Program-made: the position numbers and the translations under genes
Shown: positions 1 through 7,664 of the stretch, in pieces
Numbering within the stretch: position 1 is the stretch's first letter
Layout: each line of letters begins with the position of its first letter
Assembly: GCA_029260265.1 (NCBI GenBank)
Contig: JAJDDO010000024.1
Span: forward strand, 559,458 to 623,457
Length of the DNA: 64,000 nucleotides
Reading direction: 5' to 3'
Origin: Phycisphaerales bacterium
GTDB taxonomy: Bacteria; Planctomycetota; Phycisphaerae; Phycisphaerales; UBA1924
Notes under the pieces: model-generated
The model's input: only the letters and a program-made list of their open reading frames with translations
Databases searched by the model: none
What the model was told of the DNA's origin: nothing

Positions 1-2
1 GG

Positions 3-824
3 CGCGCAACCGAAGTGGTTTCAAGCGACGGGATCGTCTGCAGGTATGGCGGCGAAGAGTTCGTTGTGCTCCTGCCCAACAAGGGTGTGATTGATGCGGC
101 GATGATCGCCGAACGGGTTCGCTACACCATCGCCGATAAACCATTCGATACTTCCTCGGTTGATGGCGTTCCGGATGAGCTCCCGATCACGGTGAGCATC
201 GGCGTCTCGGGGCTTGATGCAGGAGCGAGCGATCGCCTGTCGACCGCGAAAGAGTTGCTCGAAGAAGCCGACAAGGGTGTGTACGCCGCGAAGGATGCGG
301 GACGGAACAATGTTCAGGTTTGGGGAAGATTCACAACCGGGCAGAGCGAACCAGCTCCGGCTCAATCATCGAATCAGCCTGCGAACACTTCAACACCAAT
401 GCCCGCCGAGCGGGGCAACACGCTGCTGCTCATCGAGGATGACGCCCTGGCCGCGACGCTGGTCATGTCATTGCTCAAACGCAGCACAGTGACCGAGGTC
501 GAATGGGTTTCTACCGGGGATGAGGCCTTCGAAAAAATCAACCAGGTTAGCCAGTCCGGATCCAATCCGTACATGTCGATCCTGTGCGATCTTGAACTGC
601 CCGGCAAGCACGGGCTCGAGATCCTCAAAGCGGCAAAGGGCAACAGATCACTCTCCGAGATCCCGTTCCTTGTCCTGACCGCGGACGATTCCGCAGAGAC
701 CAAACAGAAGGTAGAGAGCCTGGGGGCCGCAGGGTGCATCTCCAAAGGGGAGTTCTGCAAGAACTTGGGCGTATGGGTCCAGCGGCTCGCCGATTGGGGC
801 GCGATTCAAAGAAAAGCAGCGTGA
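3..824 (+). CDS. GGDEF-domain / receiver-domain signalling protein (5' end outside window)
   Basis: The reading frame is open from base 3, so this is the C-terminal part of a longer protein. A GGEEF active-site motif at bases 48-62 marks a diguanylate cyclase domain, which makes cyclic di-GMP from two GTP. A linker rich in Gln, Ala, Pro and Ser follows (about 345-410). Then comes a receiver domain with the acidic pair in LIEDD, the phosphoacceptor Asp in ILCDLELPG and the conserved Lys in CISKGEF. Receiver domains usually precede GGDEF domains, so a C-terminal receiver is less common. There may be another domain upstream that cannot be seen. The last codons form part of the hairpin that terminates purL on the other strand. 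The domain calls are firm; the output pathway is unknown. Confidence 0.85.
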   Translation, partial: RATEVVSSDGIVCRYGGEEFVVLLPNKGVIDAAMIAERVRYTIADKPFDTSSVDGVPDELPITVSIGVSGLDAGASDRLSTAKELLEEADKGVYAAKDAGRNNVQVWGRFTTGQSEPAPAQSSNQPANTSTPMPAERGNTLLLIEDDALAATLVMSLLKRSTVTEVEWVSTGDEAFEKINQVSQSGSNPYMSILCDLELPGKHGLEILKAAKGNRSLSEIPFLVLTADDSAETKQKVESLGAAGCISKGEFCKNLGVWVQRLADWGAIQRKAA

Positions 825-845
825 GCAAACCGCTCAGACGCTGCT
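808..845 (-). terminator. Rho-independent terminator of purL
   Basis: Bases 815-822 (AGCAGCGT) pair with 838-845 (ACGCTGCT). An inner GAGC/GCTC stem is separated by a two-base bulge and closed by a five-base loop. Read on the reverse strand, the hairpin is followed by TTTTCTTT (808-815). It lies 9 bases after the purL stop codon and overlaps the last codons and stop of the forward signalling gene. Confidence 0.8.
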
Positions 846-853
846 TCGAGTGA

Positions 854-3826
854 TCACGACCAGTCAAGCGTGCTTCGCCATGCCGTGGTGATCTCATCAA
901 CCCCGATGCGGAGGTCGCCAGCACTCAGCTTGCCCGAATCGGTCAAGGCACCGAGCGTTGTGCACGGGATCGCGCCGAGTGATTCTCTCACGGCGTCCAG
1001 ATCGTCGACCTCAAGGATGTAGCACGACTGAGGCTGCGCAAACGCCATCAGCGGGTTCATTTCAACGCACGCCTCGAATCCGATTGGTTGTTCTTGCGAA
1101 GAGCCTCCGATGAGCATTTCGCTGATCGCAACGAGCACGCCGCCCTCAGAGATATCGTGGGCACTGTTGACCAATCCTGAACTGATCAGCTTGTGAACCG
1201 CTCCGGCAATCCTTGGTCCTTCTCGCAGATCAACCCTTGGGATCGTGGTGTCGGCTCCCGCTGGGGTACCGAAGAGTTGCTGGTAGTGTGAGCCCCCGAA
1301 CGCATTGGTATGAACCCCGACGAGCACCAGATGATTGCCGGGCGTCTTGGCGTCCGATGTCACGCAATGCTCGATGGTGTTGACGATGCCCATGCCGGTG
1401 ATAAGCAGGGTGGGGGGAATCTCGATGGTTTGGTCGGGCTGCCCGTCTTTGCCGGGGATGGTGAACTGGTTGTTGAGCGAGTCTTTCCCCGAGACGAACG
1501 GCGTTTTGTAAGCCTTCGCCCCGTCGTAGCATCCCTCTGCAGCGCGTACAAGCGAGCCGAGATTTTCTGGCTTACTGCAACTCGGCCAGCAGAAGTTGTC
1601 AAGGATCGATACCCGCGAGGGGTCGGTGCCGACACACACCAAGTTGCGAATGCACTCGTCGATCGCGGCCAGCGTCATCAGGTACGGATCCTCTGAAAGC
1701 CCGGTCGCCAGCCCGCAACCAACACTGAGCCCCTTGCCTGAGCCCGGCACCGGCTCGACGACCGCGGCATCGCCCGGACCGGTGCCCGCAACGCCGACCA
1801 GGGGTTTGATGACCGTGTTGCCCTGCACCTCATGATCGTATTGGCGGATGATCCAGTGCTTTGACGCGATGTCCGGATGGGCGAGTAGTTGAAGCAGCGC
1901 ATCTCGCACAGAGACTTCAGGTGCACGAACTTCAGATGATGGAGACGGGTGCCAACTCGCGGTGCGTGTGGGCGTGGGGATGCCGTCGTGCATGAACGAC
2001 ATCGGGAGCCTTCCGACCTCGGTGTTGTTGAAGTTCAGCACCAGCTCGGCGTTCTCGGTACCAAAATACCCAAGATCGGCCAGCTCAACATGCTCCTCAT
2101 CGCAGATTTTCTGCAACTCGGCGATGTTCGCTTCGGGCACCGCCAGCACCATGCGCTCTTGGGCTTCAGAGATCCAGATCTCTGTATACGAAAGCCCGGC
2201 GTATTTGAGCGGGGCCCGGTCGAGATTGACGAAAGCGCCGATCTGCTCGCCCATCTCACCGATCGCGCTGCTGAAACCGCCCGCGCCGCAATCGGTGATG
2301 CTGGTGAACAGCGGCCCGCCCTCATCCTTCGTTCTCGCGTCACGAGCTCGGAGGATCGCGTCGAGCGTCCGTTTTTCTTCGATCGCGTTGCCGATCTGTA
2401 CCGCGTGAGAGAACTCGTCGGCGTGCGTGTCGGTCAGCTCGGCGCTGCTAAAGGTTGCCCCGTGGATGCCGTCGCGCCCGGTTTTTCCGCCCAGAGCAAT
2501 GATCCGATCTCCGGGTCTGGCGTCGCCGGCGATGAGATCGATCGGCATGATCCCGATGCATCCGCAATACACCAGAGGGTTGCCGATGTAGCGTTGATCA
2601 AAGCTGACAGCGCCATTGATAGTCGGGATGCCCATGCGGTTGCCGTATTCTCCTACGCCGCCGACGACCTCGCGGAGTGTCTGCTTGGGGTGGATGCACC
2701 CGCTGGGCACCCGTTCGGTCTCGGGATTGGCGACACAGAACACATCGGTGCTCGCGATGGGCTTGGCGGCCATCCCGGTGCCGATGATGTCACGGATGCA
2801 CCCGCCGATACCCGTTGCCGCGCCGCCGTAGGGCTCGAGCGCGGACGGATGGTTGTGGGTCTCGACCTTGATACACACCGCGTGCTCATCGTCAAACTTG
2901 ACAATCCCCGCATTATCAACAAAGACGGAAAGCGTCCAATCGAGCCCTTCTTCGATCAGCTCAAAGGTCGCGGCAGCGACCGTGGACTTGAGCAGGTTGT
3001 GGATCGTGACGGACCCGTCGGTATGGACTTCGTGACCGGGGCGAGATGCCCAATCGGTGTCGCCGATGGGCGCGCCCGTGTAGTGGATGGTTGATTTGAG
3101 CGTCTTATGAACGCAATGCTCGGACCAGGTTTGGGCGAGGGTTTCGAGCTCGATATCTGTCGGCTCGCGATCGAGTGATTGGTAATGCGATTGGATCGCC
3201 TTCATCTCATCAAGCGAAAGAAAGAGATGCCCATCGCGTGAGAGGGCTTCGAGCCCAGTGTCGTCGAGTGAACGGATCTGGACATGCATGAGGCTGAACG
3301 GATGGGTGTGCCCCTTGGGCAACTCGGCGGGGTGGTAGGGTTCGGGGTGGACAGCGGCGACGATGTGATTGGCGTACAGCCGCTGAATAAGGGTCTGGGC
3401 CTTGGATTCAGAGATTCCGATCAGGTCGTAACGCGTCGCGGTCGAGACCAACGCATCCACGCCGATCAGGGTGTTGATCGCGTTGGCGATCGACATCGCG
3501 GGCGGGTCCATCACGCCGGGCAGCGGATGCACCTCGGCGATTGAACACATCGGCGCCGAAGCACCCAGATGTACACGCTCGACCACCGGATTGCAGAGCA
3601 CCTGACTGCAAATTTGATCGAGTTGTTCATCTGTAAGAGAGGCTTCGATGAGGTACACCCGGGCGGTGTGCGCACGCTTGATCTCAACATCCAGATCATG
3701 CGCGCGGGCGATCAACGCCTCGCCCCGCGGGTCGATGGCGTTGGGCAACGGATGAATCTCGATCCGGTGGACACGGAGTTGAGTTGGGACAGCAGCAGGG
3801 GTGGTGGGGGTCGCGTGTGCTTGCAT
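854..3826 (-). CDS. purL: Phosphoribosylformylglycinamidine synthase, PurL with two fused N-terminal PurS-like domains
   Basis: Catalyses the ATP-dependent conversion of FGAR to FGAM, step four of purine synthesis. The predicted protein has 990 residues. The PurL core (from about residue 190) shows the signature TWSEHCVHKT, the substrate loop HNHPSALEPYGGAATGIGG, GGVGEYGNRMG and GCAGGFSS. Ahead of it are two tandem PurS-like segments, each starting with a HPLP..(I/M)DP motif (about residues 25-85 and 97-170). PurS normally is a separate small subunit. There is no C-terminal glutaminase domain, so PurQ must be encoded elsewhere. The start at 3826 is chosen because a TACGAT -10 box sits five bases upstream; the frame stays open to 4606, but that extension runs antisense through rnhA. 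Divergent from rnhA with a 36-bp gap. Confidence 0.93.
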   Translation of the reverse strand: MQAHATPTTPAAVPTQLRVHRIEIHPLPNAIDPRGEALIARAHDLDVEIKRAHTARVYLIEASLTDEQLDQICSQVLCNPVVERVHLGASAPMCSIAEVHPLPGVMDPPAMSIANAINTLIGVDALVSTATRYDLIGISESKAQTLIQRLYANHIVAAVHPEPYHPAELPKGHTHPFSLMHVQIRSLDDTGLEALSRDGHLFLSLDEMKAIQSHYQSLDREPTDIELETLAQTWSEHCVHKTLKSTIHYTGAPIGDTDWASRPGHEVHTDGSVTIHNLLKSTVAAATFELIEEGLDWTLSVFVDNAGIVKFDDEHAVCIKVETHNHPSALEPYGGAATGIGGCIRDIIGTGMAAKPIASTDVFCVANPETERVPSGCIHPKQTLREVVGGVGEYGNRMGIPTINGAVSFDQRYIGNPLVYCGCIGIMPIDLIAGDARPGDRIIALGGKTGRDGIHGATFSSAELTDTHADEFSHAVQIGNAIEEKRTLDAILRARDARTKDEGGPLFTSITDCGAGGFSSAIGEMGEQIGAFVNLDRAPLKYAGLSYTEIWISEAQERMVLAVPEANIAELQKICDEEHVELADLGYFGTENAELVLNFNNTEVGRLPMSFMHDGIPTPTRTASWHPSPSSEVRAPEVSVRDALLQLLAHPDIASKHWIIRQYDHEVQGNTVIKPLVGVAGTGPGDAAVVEPVPGSGKGLSVGCGLATGLSEDPYLMTLAAIDECIRNLVCVGTDPSRVSILDNFCWPSCSKPENLGSLVRAAEGCYDGAKAYKTPFVSGKDSLNNQFTIPGKDGQPDQTIEIPPTLLITGMGIVNTIEHCVTSDAKTPGNHLVLVGVHTNAFGGSHYQQLFGTPAGADTTIPRVDLREGPRIAGAVHKLISSGLVNSAHDISEGGVLVAISEMLIGGSSQEQPIGFEACVEMNPLMAFAQPQSCYILEVDDLDAVRESLGAIPCTTLGALTDSGKLSAGDLRIGVDEITTAWRSTLDWS

Positions 3827-3831
3827 GGACG

Positions 3832-3837
3832 ATCGTA
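3832..3837 (-). promoter_or_regulatory. -10 box of purL, leaderless type
   Basis: TACGAT on the reverse strand, five bases (CGTCC) before the purL ATG. No ribosome binding site fits in the gap. It shares the 36-bp purL/rnhA gap with the -10 box of rnhA. Confidence 0.6.
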
Positions 3838-3851
3838 GTCGTCCGGGTGGG

Positions 3852-3857
3852 TATGAT
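3852..3857 (+). promoter_or_regulatory. -10 box of rnhA, leaderless type
   Basis: TATGAT, five bases (CGCCC) before the rnhA GTG. No Shine-Dalgarno sequence is possible at this distance, and no clear -35 hexamer is seen. Confidence 0.65.
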
Positions 3858-3862
3858 CGCCC

Positions 3863-4354
3863 GTGAGTGATACCACAAAGACATCCAGTGCCCATTCCGA
3901 CCCCGCGATGCCCCATGTCGAGCTTTTTACCGATGGTGCGTGCTCGGGCAACCCTGGGCCCGGCGGATGGGGGTACCTGCTGCGCCATCCCAAGACCGGC
4001 AAGGTCCGCGAGCGCAACGGCGGCGAGAAACAGACCACCAATAACCGCATGGAGCTCAGCGCCGTGATCGAGGGGCTTGGCGATTTGACCCGCCCGAGCA
4101 TCGTCGAGCTGTACTCCGATTCGCAGTATGTCCTCAAGGGGCTCAACGAGTGGATGGCGGGATGGAAGAAGCGGGGGTGGAAGACCGCATCCAAGCAACC
4201 GGTCAAGAATGTCGACCTCTGGAAGATGCTCGACGAGCTCAAAGCCAAGCACGAACTGCGGTTCCATTGGGTCAAGGGGCACGATGGGCACCGTGAAAAT
4301 GAGCGGGTCGACGATCTGGCGGTCATGGCCCGCGATGAGATGGCCGGGCGATAA
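3863..4354 (+). CDS. rnhA: Ribonuclease HI
   Basis: Cleaves the RNA strand of RNA-DNA hybrids (primers, R-loops) in the cytoplasm. The 163-residue product has the full catalytic set of the family: Asp in [17 protein letters not shown], Glu in [12 protein letters not shown], Asp in [15 protein letters not shown] and the final His/Asp in [17 protein letters not shown]. Length is typical, with a short extra N-terminus ([13 protein letters not shown]). The GTG at 3863 is preferred over an internal ATG at 3908 because a TATGAT box lies five bases before it. Monocistronic and divergent from purL. The 219 bases after it, up to pilT, hold only a small GGGGA/TCCCC hairpin near 4479-4491 and no recognisable gene. 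Confidence 0.95.
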   Translation: MSDTTKTSSAHSDPAMPHVELFTDGACSGNPGPGGWGYLLRHPKTGKVRERNGGEKQTTNNRMELSAVIEGLGDLTRPSIVELYSDSQYVLKGLNEWMAGWKKRGWKTASKQPVKNVDLWKMLDELKAKHELRFHWVKGHDGHRENERVDDLAVMARDEMAGR

Positions 4355-4573
4355 GCATCCGATAACCCGCAGCGGATTCACTCTGTAACGATTGTCGGAT
4401 CTGCACGGAGTGTGTTGTTGGCGCAAGGGGTCCAGAGGGCGGTCTAACCGGACTCTATTTCGGATCCTGTGTGCTGCCGGGGAGAATCCCCAGCCTCGAT
4501 CCGCCGATGAACTGGTTGAAATACACCGGGGCTGCCCGGTATGAGATGCCCCTGTACCGTATGGAGACCCACC

Positions 4574-5629
4574 GTGGAACTCGACACAATTCTTCGTCAG
4601 GCTCATGAACTCGATGCTTCAGATATCCACATTGTCTCCGGCGAGCCGGCGACATGCCGCATCCATCAGGTGATGACCCATGTTGGGGATGTCCCGATGG
4701 ACCCCGCGGTCGTGATGGGCATGTTCGAGAAGATGTCGAACAAGGAAACCAGGGCCATCTTCGAGCGCGAGAAGGACGCGGATTTCTCGTATGAGGTCGA
4801 GGGGCTCGCGAGATACCGTGTCAACGCTCATTATCAGAAGGGCGTGGTCGGGCTTTCGATGCGTGCGATCAAGAGCAAGGTGCCCCCGCTCAATGCGCTC
4901 GGGCTCCCTGAGGTGATCGCGCGTTTGACCTATCTTCCGCGTGGGCTGGTGCTGGTCACCGGTGACACGGGCTCGGGCAAGTCGACAACACTGGCAGCGA
5001 TGATCCAATCGATGAACCAGCGATACCGCAAGCATGTGATCACGCTTGAGGACCCGGTCGAATACATGTTCGAGTCTGATCAGTGCCTGATCGAACAGCG
5101 CGAGCTCGGCCGCGACATGATCAGCTTTGGCTCCGGGCTCAAACACGCGTTGCGTCAGGATCCGGACATCATCCTTGTGGGTGAAATGCGCGACCTGGAG
5201 ACCTCGTCGCTGGCGATCTCGGCGGCGGAAACGGGGCACCTGGTTCTGTCGACGCTCCACACCGTCAACGCGGCCCAGACTGTGTCACGAATCATTGATA
5301 TGTACCCATCTGGGCAACAGAATCAGATCCGCTCGATGCTCTCGACCACGCTTCAGGCGGTGGTCTCGCAGACGCTGTTCACACGGTCCGATCGCCCGGG
5401 CATGGTGCCCGCGGTCGAGACGCTTTTGTGCACGCCCGCGGTCCGCAACATGATCCGCGAGAACAAGATCTTTGAGATCCCCAATGTGATCGACACCTCG
5501 CGTGCGATCGGGATGTGCTCGCTTGATTCATCGATCGCCGAGCTGTATTTCAACGGGACGATCTCGAAGGAAGACGCGATCGCCAAGGCGGTGTTCCCAG
5601 ATAAGCTCGAGCGCCAGCTCGTTGCCTAA
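4574..5629 (+). CDS. pilT: Type IV pilus retraction ATPase PilT
   Basis: A hexameric cytoplasmic ATPase that powers pilus disassembly and twitching. The product has 351 residues, the usual PilT length. It shows an N-terminal PilT domain (LDTILRQAHELDASDIHI), the Walker A motif GDTGSGKST, an Asp box, the Walker B region DPDIILVGEMRD and the AETGHLVLSTLHT His box. The GTG at 4574 is chosen because GGAG lies seven bases upstream and the protein then begins like other PilT proteins; an in-frame ATG at 4541 would add eleven unlikely residues. First gene of a pilT-pilC-minor pilin cassette. No pilB (extension ATPase) or pilD is in the window. Confidence 0.93.
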   Translation: MELDTILRQAHELDASDIHIVSGEPATCRIHQVMTHVGDVPMDPAVVMGMFEKMSNKETRAIFEREKDADFSYEVEGLARYRVNAHYQKGVVGLSMRAIKSKVPPLNALGLPEVIARLTYLPRGLVLVTGDTGSGKSTTLAAMIQSMNQRYRKHVITLEDPVEYMFESDQCLIEQRELGRDMISFGSGLKHALRQDPDIILVGEMRDLETSSLAISAAETGHLVLSTLHTVNAAQTVSRIIDMYPSGQQNQIRSMLSTTLQAVVSQTLFTRSDRPGMVPAVETLLCTPAVRNMIRENKIFEIPNVIDTSRAIGMCSLDSSIAELYFNGTISKEDAIAKAVFPDKLERQLVA

Positions 5630-5660
5630 AAACAGTTAAAAACGATTCGAGGAATATGCC

Positions 5661-6887
5661 ATGCCCCAATACCGATTCCAGGTAAAATCTCAGGACGGAA
5701 AGACCCAGAGCGGGGTCATGAGCGCGGACAGCGCATCGGCAGCGGCAACGGTGCTGCGCAATCAGGGCGTGCATGTCATGTCGGTCGACGAGCAGAAGGG
5801 CAGTTCTGCGGGCTCGGGCTTCATGGAAACCCTCGCCGCGATGAACAATAAGAAGCCAACACAGAAGAATGTGTTGGACTTCACAACCCAGCTTGCGGTG
5901 ATGATCCGGGCGGGGATTAACCTGCGGGCAGCGCTCGACGGCATCGCGGATCAGACCGATCACAAGATGTTCAAAAAGATAATCAACCAGCTCAAGGCCG
6001 ATGTTGAATCGGGTAAGCAGTTCTCTGATGCGCTGATGCGGTATCCAAAGCTGTTCGGCCCGTTGTACATCAATATGGTGCGTGCTTCTGAGATGTCCGG
6101 TTCGTTCTCGGACATGCTCGAGCGGATTGCCGGGTACATCGGTCAGCAGATGGAGACTCGCCGAATGGTGATCGGTGCCTCGATCTATCCCGCGATCATC
6201 GGCGGGATGGCGGTTTCGGTCACGGTGTTCCTCATGACCTTTGTGCTCCCCAAGTTCTACACGGTGTTCGAGGGTAAAGAGGATGTGCTCCCCTGGGCGA
6301 CCAACTTCCTCATGGGCGTTTCGCAGCTGATGACCGAGCAATGGCCCTTCTTGGTGGGCGGCTTTGTCGTGATCTTCGGGGCGATCTTTGCTTTCGGTAA
6401 AACCGAGGTGGGCGGGTTCTGGATTGATCGGATGAAGCTGACGGTCCCGGTGCTCCGGACGATGTTCCGATCGTTGTACATCACCCGATCGCTTCAGACG
6501 ATGGGGCAGCTGATCAACGCGGGCGTGCCGATGCTCGACACCATCGCGATCACCGGGGATATCACGGGCAACCGGATCTTCGAGGGCCTGTGGCGCAAGG
6601 TGCATACCTCGGTGAAACAAGGGCGGAAGATCGCCGATCCGATGCAGGGCAGCTCGCTGTTGCCCAAATCGGTGGTGCAGATGGTGGCCGCGGGCGAGGA
6701 GTCCGGTAAGCTCGGCGAGGTGCTCGATGAGATCTCGGTGTTCTATGCCCAGAAGCTCAAGGACAACATCAAGGCGGTTACCGGAATGATCGAGCCCGTC
6801 ATGATCATCCTAATGGGTTCAGTCGTCGGGTTTATCGCCATGGCGATCATCCTTCCAATCTTCAAGATGAGCCAGATCGTTTCGTAA
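5661..6887 (+). CDS. pilC: Type IV pilus inner-membrane platform protein PilC (GspF family)
   Basis: Polytopic membrane protein on which the PilB/PilT motors act. The 408 residues contain two GspF domains. The first begins around TTQLAVMIRAGINLRAALDG and the second around ITRSLQTMGQLINAGVPMLD. Each ends in hydrophobic segments (for example AIIGGMAVSVTVFLMTFVLP and the C-terminal VMIILMGSVVGFIAMAIILP). An N-terminal stretch (YRFQVKSQDGKTQSGVM) is typical of the family. It follows pilT by 31 bp and has its own GAGGA ribosome binding site seven bases before the ATG, so it is translated independently within the operon. Confidence 0.93.
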   Translation: MPQYRFQVKSQDGKTQSGVMSADSASAAATVLRNQGVHVMSVDEQKGSSAGSGFMETLAAMNNKKPTQKNVLDFTTQLAVMIRAGINLRAALDGIADQTDHKMFKKIINQLKADVESGKQFSDALMRYPKLFGPLYINMVRASEMSGSFSDMLERIAGYIGQQMETRRMVIGASIYPAIIGGMAVSVTVFLMTFVLPKFYTVFEGKEDVLPWATNFLMGVSQLMTEQWPFLVGGFVVIFGAIFAFGKTEVGGFWIDRMKLTVPVLRTMFRSLYITRSLQTMGQLINAGVPMLDTIAITGDITGNRIFEGLWRKVHTSVKQGRKIADPMQGSSLLPKSVVQMVAAGEESGKLGEVLDEISVFYAQKLKDNIKAVTGMIEPVMIILMGSVVGFIAMAIILPIFKMSQIVS

Positions 6888-6945
6888 TGGACGCTTGGGA
6901 TGACGATCAGGATGCTCGACGCGGATGCGTCAGGAGGAATGCGTG

Positions 6946-7644
6946 ATGCACGCGAAAAAACCAACTTCTCGAAAACTTCGCAAGGCGGAGGGCGGGTTTA
7001 CGCTCATCGAAGCCTCGATGGCGACGGTGATCATCGGGATCGGTGTGCTTGCGATGGTTGATGCACAGTCCTCGTTTATCACCTCAAACCTCTGGTCCAA
7101 TCACGCAGCGAGCGCCACCTTCCTTGCCAATGAGGTCCGCGAGCTGACCCGGAACCTGCCCAAGCATGATCCGGTCAATGGGCTGTATATTGATGAGGAC
7201 ACTGATACCCTGATCGGATGGGGTCCCGATACCGGCGAGACCACCGTGAGTGATTTCGATGATATCGATGACTTCGACGGCTTGGAGTTCAGCGATATCG
7301 GGACCGCGGGGCTCGACGACGGCGATCTGCCCGGGCCGATCAACGCCTTTGGCGAAGTCATCCCCGAGATCATGGTCGATGGCACCGAGTTGGGTTCCAC
7401 GGTTGACGAGGCCTTCACCGGGCAGGCAATGTCCGGATGGACCCAGCGGATCTTTGTTGAAAAAATCAACCCGTTTAACACCGGCTCAGCGGTATCCGAT
7501 CGGTACTTTGAAGCGCCCAACGGATCGTTCCCGGGACGCGAAGTCGATGAGTACCCGCTGCGGGTGACCGTGCAGGTGCTTTACCAGGGGGCGAATGATC
7601 TGAATCCGAATCTCGTGACCGAGGTTGTCTGGGTGATCCCTTGA
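6946..7644 (+). CDS. Type IV prepilin-like protein (PilV-like minor pilin)
   Basis: The N-terminus has a class III signal peptide: a basic leader (KKPTSRKLRKAEGG), the prepilin peptidase site G/FTLIEAS with Glu at position +5, and a hydrophobic helix (MATVIIGIGVLAMVDAQ). The 232-residue product has an acidic mature domain with many Asp residues. It is probably processed by a PilD-type peptidase and placed at the pilus tip or base. The ATG at 6946 has AGGAGG eight bases upstream; the in-frame ATG at 6925 lies before that site. It sits between pilC and a large PilX-like gene. The exact minor-pilin class cannot be told; PilV is suggested by the sequence style and position. Confidence 0.8.
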   Translation: MHAKKPTSRKLRKAEGGFTLIEASMATVIIGIGVLAMVDAQSSFITSNLWSNHAASATFLANEVRELTRNLPKHDPVNGLYIDEDTDTLIGWGPDTGETTVSDFDDIDDFDGLEFSDIGTAGLDDGDLPGPINAFGEVIPEIMVDGTELGSTVDEAFTGQAMSGWTQRIFVEKINPFNTGSAVSDRYFEAPNGSFPGREVDEYPLRVTVQVLYQGANDLNPNLVTEVVWVIP

Positions 7645-7664
7645 TGCTCGTTGGAGGCTGGTTT

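Noticed and set aside
1949-3094. Long forward open frame of 381 codons opposite purL
   Set aside because: Antisense shadow of a clear enzyme gene, with no recognisable domain or ribosome binding site.
3827-4606. Upstream extension of the purL frame to 4606
   Set aside because: It runs antisense through rnhA, has no PurL or PurS character, and the -10 box supports the start at 3826.
5550-6620. Reverse open frame of 356 codons opposite pilC
   Set aside because: His/Arg/Asp-rich shadow, typical of the antisense frame of GC-rich genes; pilC is certain.
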